From a virus: a DNA stretch of 36,196 nt. Positions 1 through 7,574 of this stretch are shown here, piece after piece; position 1 is the stretch's first letter, and each line of letters starts with the position of its first letter. Made by a program: the position numbers and the translations under genes. Where the stretch lies: positions 1 to 36,196 of the IMG/VR virus record IMGVR_UViG_3300044971_002261; one strand, written 5' to 3'. The notes under the pieces were generated by a model that was given only the letters and a program-made list of their open reading frames with translations, was not told the origin of the DNA and made no database searches.

Positions 1-147
1 CCTTGCCTGCCGCTCGCTCGATCTCGGCGCACCGATCCTGCACGGCGTGGATCTCGTCCTTGAGCTGCGGCTGCTGCTCCCACATGATGCGCGGGTGTCT
101 CGAGATGCGAGCGCCGTCGAGGATGTCGCCGTTGAGCACGATTATGC
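1..147. repeat. Left copy of a near-identical terminal direct repeat
   Basis: Bases 1-147 align to 36050-36196 at a constant offset of 36049. About ten mismatches are seen, four of them consecutive at 100-103; 104-147 is identical to 36153-36196. Both copies code the same stretch of the phosphoesterase in the same frame, and most changes are synonymous. This is what the overlapping ends of a circular assembly with strain variation would look like, rather than a functional exact terminal repeat. Confidence 0.85.
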
Positions 148-511
148 GAGGTTTTAGCGATTTAGCGAGCCGGCAGAATGCCTCGTGGGCGACGGTGACG
201 ACTCCGGGCCAGTAGTGGCAATCGGAGGCCACCAGCACCACGCCGTCCGCGACGGTGTCGTGCATCTCGCCCTCGTACCGCTCGGCGCGCTCGGCGGCGA
301 GGGCGTTGGCGCGGCGGCCGGCTGCGCTACGGTCGCTTGCGCCGCGGATCGGGTTCATGGCCTCGAGCGCCATGCCGTACTTCGACTCCATCGAGCGGCG
401 GCGGCTGTAGACGCTGCGCAGGTTGATGTCGAGTGCCTTGGAGACTGCCGAAGCCTTCTTGAGTCTCTGCCACGCGGCGATGAACTCCTGATCTGACGCA
501 GTGAGCGGCAT
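1..511 (-). CDS. Metallophosphoesterase with N-terminal helix-turn-helix, 5' part (partial at window start)
   Basis: ATG at 509-511; the frame runs off base 1 after 170 codons. Residues about 10-50 look like a helix-turn-helix (VSKALDINLRSVYSRRRSM), followed by a charged linker and the start of a calcineurin-like phosphoesterase fold: D97-x-H99 in VASDCHYWPG and the metal ligand N127-G-D129 in IVLNGDILDG. The missing C-terminal half, with GNHD and HGHLH motifs, is at 35565-36196; joining at residue 122 gives a 331-residue protein. The family hydrolyses phosphoesters using two metal ions; the substrate is unknown. It lies downstream of the lysis genes in a leftward operon. An HTH fused to a phosphoesterase suggests DNA-associated action, but this is inference. 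Confidence 0.85.
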   Translation of the reverse strand, partial: MPLTASDQEFIAAWQRLKKASAVSKALDINLRSVYSRRRSMESKYGMALEAMNPIRGASDRSAAGRRANALAAERAERYEGEMHDTVADGVVLVASDCHYWPGVVTVAHEAFCRLAKSLKPRIIVLNGDILDGARISRHPRIMWEQQPQLKDEIHAVQDRCAEIERAAGK

Positions 512-517
512 GGTGCC

Positions 518-865
518 TCAGCGGTTGCGGAAAGAGCTTAGAGCCTGATGCAACAGGCTGCCGAAGTTGTCCACGAAGACCTCGTCGGCGTAGAGCTTGT
601 GATCCATCTGGCCGAGCACTGCGTGCACGAACTCATGGCAGAAGGTCTGCTGAATGGCGGTGTCGGGCTGGTCGCTGCGCACGTCGATTCGGTGCAGCTT
701 CGGGTCGTACAGGCCGAGCGCGCCCTTCGTGTGCGGCCAGCGCGAGAGCGGCAGGATGCGGACGGTGATTTCGTGCCCGTGCATCTTGAATCGGCGCGGG
801 ATGCCGAGGCGGCGGTACCGGTCCCGGGCACCGCCGCCTCTATCCTTGCGGGTTGCCCCGCTCAC
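518..865 (-). CDS. Small HExxH metallopeptidase-like protein
   Basis: 115 residues from a GTG at 863-865. Residues about 76-82 read CHEFVHAVL, the HExxH zinc-binding signature of gluzincin/SprT/ImmA-like peptidases, with acidic residues (YADEVFVDNFG) downstream that could supply a third ligand. The N-terminus is short and basic. It sits between the holin and the metallophosphoesterase in the lysis cluster; the stop of the holin is 3 bases upstream. Small phage proteins of this kind are often annotated as metal-dependent hydrolases of unknown role. A lysis or host-protein cleavage role is inference from position only. Confidence 0.7.
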   Translation of the reverse strand: MSGATRKDRGGGARDRYRRLGIPRRFKMHGHEITVRILPLSRWPHTKGALGLYDPKLHRIDVRSDQPDTAIQQTFCHEFVHAVLGQMDHKLYADEVFVDNFGSLLHQALSSFRNR

Positions 866-868
866 GGC

Positions 869-1036
869 TCAGTCCTTCTTCTTCGACACCACGGACCAGA
901 CGGCCGTGGCGAGGGTGGCGAGCGCGCCACCGATTGCGGCGACGGTGTTGGCGTCGACGAGGCCCTTGCCGACGAAGTAGCCGCCGACGGCCGCCACGAG
1001 GGCGCGGATGATGCCTGCGATCTGTTCTGCGGTCAT
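869..1036 (-). CDS. Holin-like two-helix membrane protein
   Basis: 55 residues from ATG 1034-1036, preceded by a good ribosome site (AGGAG, about 7 bases upstream); an in-frame upstream extension to 1135 lacks such a site. Two hydrophobic segments, roughly residues 7-25 (IIRALVAAVGGYFVGKGLV) and 30-48 (TVAAIGGALATLATAVWSVVS), are followed by the charged tail KKKD, the usual design of small holins. It lies directly after the endolysin in the same direction. Holins open the inner membrane at a timed moment so that endolysin reaches the wall. Confidence 0.75.
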   Translation of the reverse strand: MTAEQIAGIIRALVAAVGGYFVGKGLVDANTVAAIGGALATLATAVWSVVSKKKD

Positions 1037-1047
1037 GTCTCTCTCTC

Positions 1048-1548
1048 CTAGGCTTCGTGAATTGATGGCGGCGCGCCGTTGGAAGCCAGCAGCGGGAGCG
1101 TCGTGGAGGCCGGTGGGGCCGTGTTTGAGGGCCAACGGTAGCCCAGAACCCGGGCGGGGTCAAAAGGGGCCACGTTGACGGAGTTGCCTTGATTCCCGCC
1201 GAGCACCATCAGCCGCCCGCGTTCGTCGCGGCCGACGAGGAAGCCGACATGGCCCGCGCCGGGCCGCTTTGGGCCGCCGTTGAAGACGACGACGCAGCCC
1301 GGGACAGGGCTGCAGGGCACCCCCCAGTCGAGCCACGCGCGCGCGCGGTACCAGTGCTTCGGGAGGCTGTGCCCACCCTGGCGGAACATGGCCGCGACGA
1401 AGACCCCGCACCAGGGCGTCTCGTCATCGCCCCACCACGCCCGCAGCTCGCGGAGCCACCGGGCAAGGGTCGGGGCGGTCTTGACGCCGGGGATCTCGCG
1501 CAAGCCGATGTAGTGGCGTGCGCTCTGCACCCAGTACGGCTCGATCAC
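1048..1548 (-). CDS. Endolysin, TIGR02594-type peptidoglycan hydrolase
   Basis: 166 residues from GTG 1546-1548, overlapping the upstream stop by GTGA. It has the hallmarks of the TIGR02594 family (CHAP/NlpC-like fold): a helix ending LREIPGVK, DDETPWCGVFVAAMF with the candidate catalytic Cys, ARAWLDWG, GCVVVF, GHVGFLVG with the His, and LGGNQGNSV near the end. It cleaves peptidoglycan during lysis. No signal peptide is seen, so export depends on the neighbouring holin. A longer frame extends to 1782, but that extra part is a shadow of the next gene. Confidence 0.88.
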   Translation of the reverse strand: MIEPYWVQSARHYIGLREIPGVKTAPTLARWLRELRAWWGDDETPWCGVFVAAMFRQGGHSLPKHWYRARAWLDWGVPCSPVPGCVVVFNGGPKRPGAGHVGFLVGRDERGRLMVLGGNQGNSVNVAPFDPARVLGYRWPSNTAPPASTTLPLLASNGAPPSIHEA

Positions 1549-1754
1549 GGGAAGAACACCAGCTTGGTGAGGATGCCCGCCATGCCGGCGATGAGCCCGA
1601 AGCCGACCCGGCTGACGACGGTGCTGAACCGATCCAAATCCTCGCGGATGCCGCGGTACCGCTCGGCGCAGACGGCCTCGTGCGATGCGAACTTGATCTC
1701 TAGCTCGCGCAAGCGGCGATCGTGGGTTTCGCTGGGGGATCTCATATCGGTCAT
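1545..1754 (-). CDS. XhlA-like coiled-coil/membrane-anchor protein (possible holin accessory)
   Basis: 69 residues. Residues about 10-45 are charged and heptad-like (RRLRELEIKFASHEAV...REDLDRFSTVV), followed by one C-terminal hydrophobic helix (VGFGLIAGMAGILTKLVFF) and a terminal Pro. This layout matches XhlA/haemolysin-type phage membrane proteins that lie beside endolysins. Its ATG overlaps the tail-tip stop (ATGA) and its stop overlaps the endolysin start, so translation is probably coupled. A second holin or an antiholin is possible. Confidence 0.65.
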   Translation of the reverse strand: MTDMRSPSETHDRRLRELEIKFASHEAVCAERYRGIREDLDRFSTVVSRVGFGLIAGMAGILTKLVFFP

Positions 1755-4189
1755 GGCGGGGCGCCCTCTGCCGGGTTTTCAAGGGTGATGGAGACGTCGG
1801 CGGTCGCCGTCAGCGCCGTCGGCGTCGTGGAATCGGTAACCGTGCAGCGGTAGGTCGCGGCGGCAAATTCGCCTTCGCTGAGTCCGCTGGTCGAAAAGGT
1901 CGTGGTCGCGGCTGTCGGGCTCGTCACGGTGAGGGTGTCGCCGCCCTGCTTCGTCCACGAGTAGCTGTAGGGTGACGTTCCGCCAGAGGGAGTGACGGTG
2001 GTGCTGTTGCTCGTGATGGTGCCGCTGTCGCCGGTTTTATAGAGGGTCGCCGGAGATGCGCTTGCCAGCATCGATTCTCGGCGGATTGATACCGCTACAT
2101 CGATGGTCTTCACGGCAGGCGTGCCAGCCGAATCGGTCACGGTGCATCGGAAGGTCGCGTCGTAGGTAGTTCCCGACACGAGCGTCGATCCGGTGAAGGT
2201 CGAAGCCGCAGCCGCCGGGGAGTTGGCCGAAATGAGCGTCGATCCCGAAATGCGCGTCCAGGCATAGGTATATGGCGCAGTGCCGCCGGTAGCCGTGACG
2301 GTAGCGGTGGCGGTCGTAATCGAGGCGGCCGTGTCAGTTTTCTGCAGCGAGGACGGCGACACCGACACGGTGAGGCTGCCCGGGATGCTGTCGGCCGCTG
2401 CGCCGATGCCGACGCTCGGCGGTTCGGTGGTGGAACGGATACCGGCCGGCGTCACGACGGAGACCCAGTAATAGCGGGTCGTGAGGTCGTTCTTGCCGAT
2501 GACCGTCGAGGTCGAGTTGCCGCGCCAGATGCGGGTCGCGCTCGAGAACGGGGTGGAGCTCGTGTGCTCGTGCAGCTCGTAGACCTGATCGGGCGCGAAC
2601 TGCGGCGAGGGCCCCCAGGTGAAGACGATGGCCGACTGGATGCCCTTTGCGGTAAGCGCGGTGGGCGGCTGCGGAGTGTAGTCGGCCGGGGTCGGGGTGC
2701 TGATGTTGCCGGGGTCGGTGTAGTCGCTCAAAAGCGGGTCGTTCCAGTCGGCGGAGGTTTCCTCGCGGATGGACAATTCGACGAAGCCGCTGGGATCGAA
2801 CGACCAGCCTTCGCAGCGCACGGTCTTGGACGCCCAGCCGAGCTCGGGGATGGTGACGGTGCCGGTCTCAAAGGGGCGGATGCCGTAGGCCGACATATTG
2901 CAGCGCAGCGTCGCTGCCTGCACGAGCCGCGAGCGGCGGTTGAGCAGAATGGCGTGGCGCTGCGCCTCATACTCGTTGGTCGTTGCCGCAAAGTTGGTGT
3001 CGAGCCACGCCTGCTCGCCGTCCGAGGCGACGTAAGACTGATTCACGACGCCTTGGAATTCGACCTTTTGCCAGTTGCGCGCCGGGTTCACGAAGCTGCC
3101 GCGGACGCTGTTGTATCGCTGGTTATAGGGCAAGGCGGTCGTGAGCTTCACCCCGCCGTCGACCAGATCGTCGACGCCGATGGTAAATGACGGGGTCCGC
3201 CAAGCGCCGGCGTACATCCGCCAGAGGCCGCCGCTGTAGTAGCAGACGCCAGCCATAGCCTGAGCCAGCGCCTCGATGTTGTCCTCGAAGCGGTCGGTGG
3301 CGTCGAGCACGACGTTGCAGGTGTATCGCTTCTGAGTGGCGGGGCCGGGGATGTTTACCAGCTCGTCGCAGATGTCTGCCGCCTCAGCAACCAGCGCCCA
3401 GTCGATGCGGTCCGTGTCTTCGCCGAGACCGAGGCGCGTGCTGATGAGGTAATCGGCAAGGCAGAGCGCGGGATTGGTGCTGTAGGCGTAGGTTGCGGGG
3501 GTGTCCACGCGATGCGTGCCAGATCCGCCCGGGCGCGTTGAATCCAATCGCGGGTCGTATACCTTCTTTCCCTGCACCAAGATGGTCAGCTCAGGGCGGC
3601 CGGTGCGGTAGACCTCCTCGTCGTATTGGAAGGTCATGGCGACGTAGGCGACGCCCTGGCCGCGATGGTTGACCGTCCAGCGCGACGGGAATGCCGTCGT
3701 CAGCTTGAAGTCGACGGTCTGCGCGTCGGTTCCCGCATAACGACGCACCCATGCCTTGTTGGCATAGCGCGCGGTGGTGATCTTGCCATCGTCCGCAGTG
3801 CCGGTAACGGCCGTGATGGTGCCGACAGATTCGCGGTTGAAGTAGACCGTGCCCAGCTGCTGACACTCGTGCCCTGCCACCACGGCGACCTGATGGAGGA
3901 AGTCGTTGGTGTTGCCCGACGTCAAGGGCGGGATGGCGTTCATTCCCGACACCAGCATCTCGCCATAGACGATGCGGCGCGGCTCGAGCGTGCCGGAATA
4001 CTCCACATCTTGCGGCTGGCGGCTGATTTTTGGTTTGCCGATGAGCATCATCGCCGCTTTGGCAAGCGCGATATTGATCAGCGCCTTGATGGCGAATTTC
4101 TTGACCGCCGCCCAGAATGCAGCTTTGGCGGCAGCGGCAGCGGCGGCCTTGGCGGAGGCGGCGACGACGAGCGGAAGGGCTTGGGGCAT
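1751..4189 (-). CDS. Tail-tip attachment protein (lambda J / GTA megatron-like) with Ig-like C-terminal repeats
   Basis: 812 residues. An Ala-rich amphipathic N-terminus (about 1-50) leads into the conserved tip core (GEMLVSGMNAIPP, VVAGHECQQLGTVYFN, YRTGRPELTILVQGKKVYDPR, YSTNPALCLADYLIS), typical of COG4733 proteins that form the central spike and recognise the host. Residues about 515-600 resemble a fibronectin III module. Two tandem Ig/PKD-like repeats follow (about 608-705 and 710-803), each with GG(T)xPYxYxWT and a YRCTVTDS-type strand. It is shorter than lambda J (1132). It is the last tail gene, just before lysis. The repeats probably contact the cell surface (inference). Confidence 0.88.
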   Translation of the reverse strand: MPQALPLVVAASAKAAAAAAAKAAFWAAVKKFAIKALINIALAKAAMMLIGKPKISRQPQDVEYSGTLEPRRIVYGEMLVSGMNAIPPLTSGNTNDFLHQVAVVAGHECQQLGTVYFNRESVGTITAVTGTADDGKITTARYANKAWVRRYAGTDAQTVDFKLTTAFPSRWTVNHRGQGVAYVAMTFQYDEEVYRTGRPELTILVQGKKVYDPRLDSTRPGGSGTHRVDTPATYAYSTNPALCLADYLISTRLGLGEDTDRIDWALVAEAADICDELVNIPGPATQKRYTCNVVLDATDRFEDNIEALAQAMAGVCYYSGGLWRMYAGAWRTPSFTIGVDDLVDGGVKLTTALPYNQRYNSVRGSFVNPARNWQKVEFQGVVNQSYVASDGEQAWLDTNFAATTNEYEAQRHAILLNRRSRLVQAATLRCNMSAYGIRPFETGTVTIPELGWASKTVRCEGWSFDPSGFVELSIREETSADWNDPLLSDYTDPGNISTPTPADYTPQPPTALTAKGIQSAIVFTWGPSPQFAPDQVYELHEHTSSTPFSSATRIWRGNSTSTVIGKNDLTTRYYWVSVVTPAGIRSTTEPPSVGIGAAADSIPGSLTVSVSPSSLQKTDTAASITTATATVTATGGTAPYTYAWTRISGSTLISANSPAAAASTFTGSTLVSGTTYDATFRCTVTDSAGTPAVKTIDVAVSIRRESMLASASPATLYKTGDSGTITSNSTTVTPSGGTSPYSYSWTKQGGDTLTVTSPTAATTTFSTSGLSEGEFAAATYRCTVTDSTTPTALTATADVSITLENPAEGAPP

Positions 4190-4190
4190 C

Positions 4191-4586
4191 TTAGACGCTC
4201 CAGAATGCGGCGACGTTCGCGCGCGGGTAGCGCGTGAGGCCGGTGGCGGACATCACAAGCGCGCCGTCACCGACCCAGATTCCGGCGGCGAGGCCGTGCG
4301 GGGTTTCGATGGCCACGATGTCGCCGCGCGCGGGGCGGCCGTGTTGGGCTAGGCCCCAGAAAACGGAGACGGCAGGGATGAGGCCGCCAACCTGCTCGAG
4401 GTGCGCGGCGGCGCTGCCGTCCCCGCACGAAAGACCGTCGACCTCGGCGGCCGTGCTGCGCCCGGTCATGGCATCGGCAACGCGAAAGGCGAAATGGCAG
4501 CAGTTGTCCGTCTGCCAGTCGAAGGCGACGCTCTGGTGCGCATCAAGGGTGCGCCACATCCGCTCGTGCCAGTCGTGCAGTCTCAT
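4191..4586 (-). CDS. NlpC/P60-like tail peptidase (DUF6950-type)
   Basis: 131 residues from ATG 4584-4586, which overlaps the upstream stop (ATGA). The sequence F-DWQTDNCCHFAFRVADAMTGR holds a candidate catalytic Cys, and GDIVAIETPHGLAAGIWVGDGALVMS provides the second motif of the papain-like fold, although the canonical His is weak. It occupies the gene-transfer-agent g14 / lambda K slot between the hub-like protein and the tip protein. There, NlpC/P60 proteins cut peptidoglycan during DNA entry or help assemble the tip. Confidence 0.75.
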   Translation of the reverse strand: MRLHDWHERMWRTLDAHQSVAFDWQTDNCCHFAFRVADAMTGRSTAAEVDGLSCGDGSAAAHLEQVGGLIPAVSVFWGLAQHGRPARGDIVAIETPHGLAAGIWVGDGALVMSATGLTRYPRANVAAFWSV

Positions 4587-5272
4587 ACCTTGCTCGTGAT
4601 GGTTGAGCCGCCCGGCCTGGTAAAGCCTCCGCCGAAGCCGACATCTCGCTGGCCCCACTTGCCGACGAAGCCCTCGATGGTGTGCGTGAGGTTGAAGAAG
4701 TCGTCGAACGGAAAAACCTGTTTCTGATCGGCGTCGGTGTAGCGGGCGACGCGCGGCTCGCGGCGCAGCCGGTGCTCGCAGGTCATGGACACCGTCGCCT
4801 CGCCTTTGCTGAGGGTAACCGACTGCTGATTGATGCGCCCTTCCCAGATTACCTCGGGGGTAGCCACGAGCTTACCGCTTACGGCATTGAAAAAGCCGAT
4901 GTACACCGTGACGGTGCGGTTCTGGTAGGGCTGAGACAGCGCCGGCGTCAGGAGCGACGCATCCGCGCCGGACAGCGTAAGGGTGATCTGGCGGGCGATG
5001 ACCTCGACGTTTTCTTCCACTGAGTCGATGGTGCCGAGCTCGCCGACGCCGAGAAAAGGCAGGATGTTTGATTCGGTGGTGAGGAGGTCGTTGTCCTCGG
5101 CGAGCAGGTTGTCGCCGTCTTCCTGCAGCAGGTACTCAACGAAGCGGATTTCGCCGACGCCGTCATGCACGCGAATCGGACCGGAGTCGTAATTGATCTC
5201 GACCATCACGACCATTGTGATGGAGTCCTTGTCCACCTCGGCGGCGTTCAAGGCCTCGACGATGCGGCTCAC
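4583..5272 (-). CDS. Tail hub-like protein (DUF2163 / lambda L position)
   Basis: 229 residues. The C-terminal half (IWEGRINQQSVTLSKGEATVSMTCEHRLRREPRVARYTDADQ...) has the pattern of phage tail hub proteins in the DUF2163 group. An acidic repetitive insert at about residues 48-70 (LLQEDGDNLLAEDNDLLTTE) looks like a modular insertion; a related motif ends the head-tail joiner at 8924-9328. Order tape measure, distal tail, this gene, peptidase, tip matches the GTA plan. I could not see the four-Cys cluster that some family members use for iron-sulfur binding. Confidence 0.65.
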   Translation of the reverse strand: MSRIVEALNAAEVDKDSITMVVMVEINYDSGPIRVHDGVGEIRFVEYLLQEDGDNLLAEDNDLLTTESNILPFLGVGELGTIDSVEENVEVIARQITLTLSGADASLLTPALSQPYQNRTVTVYIGFFNAVSGKLVATPEVIWEGRINQQSVTLSKGEATVSMTCEHRLRREPRVARYTDADQKQVFPFDDFFNLTHTIEGFVGKWGQRDVGFGGGFTRPGGSTITSKV

Positions 5273-6279
5273 GACCCGAGATCCTCGATTAGGGTCAATT
5301 CGATGTCGCTGATGATGCCCGGCGTGGTGCGCCAGCCGACCGACTCATCGGACAGCAGGAAGCGCCCCATCGGGTTGCGGAAGATGACCGGGGCGTTGTC
5401 GGCGGGGGAGTTGCGCAGCCCGGGCTCGAAGAGGGCGTAGGCGGTGCCGGTCGAGTCGGTGTTGAGGTCGGCCGTCAGCCGCTTCAGCTCGCCGCCGACC
5501 TCCATCCAGTCACCCGCGCGCAGGAGCCCCGCAGACGACACAGGAAGGCCGTCAATCAGCAGGGCGCTGCCAGTCTGGCTGCCGCCCGCCACGAGCCCAC
5601 AGCGCGCCACAGACGCATGAGAGAGGAACTGGAAATTACCAGCCGCCCGGCCGGAGATGAGGTCGTAAAAGCTGACGTGGGAGGTCGTACCCGAGGCCGT
5701 GAAGGTCTCGACGATGCGCCCGGCCGAAGTGATGGCGGTGCCGTTGAGGAGGCCGGTCGCGCCCTGGCTCGTTCCGGCGGTGGCCTTGAGGTTGACGTTA
5801 CCGCGGCCGGCGCTGACAAGCGCGCGGACGGCGTAGGGCGTCGAGGCCGCCGTGGTCAGGCCGGACTGGAAGGCGTACCGATCGGCGGTGACGCCGGTGC
5901 GGGTCAGGCGCAGCCCCAAGTGAGAGTCGGCCGAGAGCACCATCTCGGCATTGTCCGACGACCAGCCGGTGGTCGCGGCGATGGCTGCATTGTTGGACAG
6001 CAGCTCGGCATTTGCGAGGCTGCCGGCCTGCTGGTGGGCGGGATCGGTCAGCCAGAGGCGATTCGACCGCCCGCGCATGGCAGCCAGCAGCGCAAGCAAC
6101 CGATGCCGGCGGGTAGGAGAGGGCGCGCGAAAGAGCAGCCGGCAGCCCCAGCGGTTACCGGGGCGGCTGACCGTGCGGACGGCACCGGAAAGGGCGGACG
6201 AGAAGACAGCCGTGTTGTCGAGGATTTGCCAGTTCACCTCGGCGGCTACAAGATCCGGCGGCAGCACATAGTCGGTCAT
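5269..6279 (-). CDS. Distal-tail-like minor tail protein with beta-rich insertion
   Basis: 336 residues. The N-terminus (VLPPDLVAAEVNWQILDNTAVFSSALSGAVRTVSRPGNRWGCRLLF) and C-terminus (LLRAGDWMEVGGELKRLTADLN...FRNPMGRFLLS) are typical of phage minor tail proteins placed just after the tape measure. The middle (about 95-235; TGWSSDNAEMVLSADSHLGLRLT...) resembles a carbohydrate-binding jelly-roll inserted in the scaffold. It is coupled to its neighbours by 4-base overlaps on both sides. The role as ring at the tube end plus possible sugar binding is inferred from position. Confidence 0.65.
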   Translation of the reverse strand: MTDYVLPPDLVAAEVNWQILDNTAVFSSALSGAVRTVSRPGNRWGCRLLFRAPSPTRRHRLLALLAAMRGRSNRLWLTDPAHQQAGSLANAELLSNNAAIAATTGWSSDNAEMVLSADSHLGLRLTRTGVTADRYAFQSGLTTAASTPYAVRALVSAGRGNVNLKATAGTSQGATGLLNGTAITSAGRIVETFTASGTTSHVSFYDLISGRAAGNFQFLSHASVARCGLVAGGSQTGSALLIDGLPVSSAGLLRAGDWMEVGGELKRLTADLNTDSTGTAYALFEPGLRNSPADNAPVIFRNPMGRFLLSDESVGWRTTPGIISDIELTLIEDLGS

Positions 6280-7574
6280 GCGCGTATCCCGTAACGACGA
6301 TCAAGCTCGTCGAAGATGCGCCGGTTGTTGTCTGCCAGAATGTCCGGCAGGGCCTGCGCCAGCTCCATTGTCGCACCCCGGGCGTCGATGTTGTAGACCG
6401 GGGAAACGGTCGTGCCGCTCATTTTGTGGTTGGGGACGATGCTGCCGCCGGTGGAGGGCACGAAGAGCTCAGGGCCGCGCTCGCCGACGAGGTAGGGGCT
6501 ATTCCCGGTGACGGGGCCACCGTTCGCCCGCGCCTGCAGCCCTTGGGCGGCGGCGTTGGCGATGTTGGCCACCATGCCCGTGCCGCCGGTGAACAGGTTG
6601 AAGAAACTGAGCAGTAGCTGCCGAGCCATCAGGTCAGCCAGCATCCGGCGCAGGATGTTGACGAAGCCGCGCGCCATCCCCTTCAAACCCTGCTCGAACG
6701 GGTCAAAGAGGAAGTCCGCGAATACGCCTTGCATCTGCCTGGCGGCCTCGGCGGCGAATTCGGCAAGGGGGCCAGTCTGGGGGCGCAGGCGGGCGTCGAG
6801 GCCGGCGACGAGGCTATCGGCCAGACCCTCGCCGAACTCTTGGAAGGTTGGTTCGATGTCCTCCATCGTCATCATCGCCCAGCGGTCGATATCCTCCTTC
6901 GTCTTCTTGGCGCGCTCCCGAGGAGATGAGGTGGTTTTCTTCTTCTTCGGATCGTCGGGCTCCTTCGCCATCGCCAGCGCACGCTCGGCTTCGATCTGCT
7001 GGTTTACGATGGCAAGGGCTTGCCGCAGATAGGCGATGCGGTTTTTTTCTTCTTGGTTGAGCGTTTTGGCGGCATCGATCATGCGCGCGCGTTCGAGCGG
7101 GCTCAAATCCATGCCGCCGCCCGGCACCACCCCGGTCGACGCACGAGAGGCTGCCGCAATTTCTTGCTCGAGAAGTGCGCGCTGGCCGGCAAGACCGCTA
7201 GCCTCGATTGCACCCAGTTTGACCAGCTCGTTGCGGGTGTACTGGATGAACGACGATACCTTCTGCAGCGCCTTGGTGAACCCGGTGATCAGCGCGCCCG
7301 AAAGCGCGTTGGCGGCTTCGACCAAAGCCGGGTCGCGCAGGGTCTTGGACAGCTCGTCGAGCGCCTTGCGACCCTCGTCGGTCTTCTTCGCCGCCTCGGT
7401 CAGCTTGCCGAACGCCGACACCAACACGCCGCCAGTGAGCAGGCCGAAGGCGAGGTTGATCGCCTTGCCCGTCACCTTGGCCGTCTTCTCGATGGTCTTC
7501 AGCGAGGTCGTGGCCGAGCGAATCGCCGCTTGCGTCTTGTCGACTGCGGTTATCTGGACTTCTGTCTTTGCCAC
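6276..7574 (-). CDS. Tape measure protein
   Basis: 432 residues. The N-terminus (VQITAVDKTQAAIRSATTSLKTIEKTAKVTGKAI) is the classic tape-measure start, followed by hydrophobic segments (LAFGLLTGGVLVSAFG), a long charged helical middle with a KKKKTTSSPRERAKK linker, and a C-terminal FVNILRRMLADLMARQLLLSFFNLF helix. It ends in the common phage motif ANGGPVTGNSPYLVGERGPELFVPSTGG. It sets tail length; at about 1.5 angstrom per residue a tail near 65 nm is expected, short for a siphovirus. Its start lies inside the end of the frameshifted chaperone frame, as in lambda. Confidence 0.9.
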   Translation of the reverse strand: MAKTEVQITAVDKTQAAIRSATTSLKTIEKTAKVTGKAINLAFGLLTGGVLVSAFGKLTEAAKKTDEGRKALDELSKTLRDPALVEAANALSGALITGFTKALQKVSSFIQYTRNELVKLGAIEASGLAGQRALLEQEIAAASRASTGVVPGGGMDLSPLERARMIDAAKTLNQEEKNRIAYLRQALAIVNQQIEAERALAMAKEPDDPKKKKTTSSPRERAKKTKEDIDRWAMMTMEDIEPTFQEFGEGLADSLVAGLDARLRPQTGPLAEFAAEAARQMQGVFADFLFDPFEQGLKGMARGFVNILRRMLADLMARQLLLSFFNLFTGGTGMVANIANAAAQGLQARANGGPVTGNSPYLVGERGPELFVPSTGGSIVPNHKMSGTTVSPVYNIDARGATMELAQALPDILADNNRRIFDELDRRYGIRA

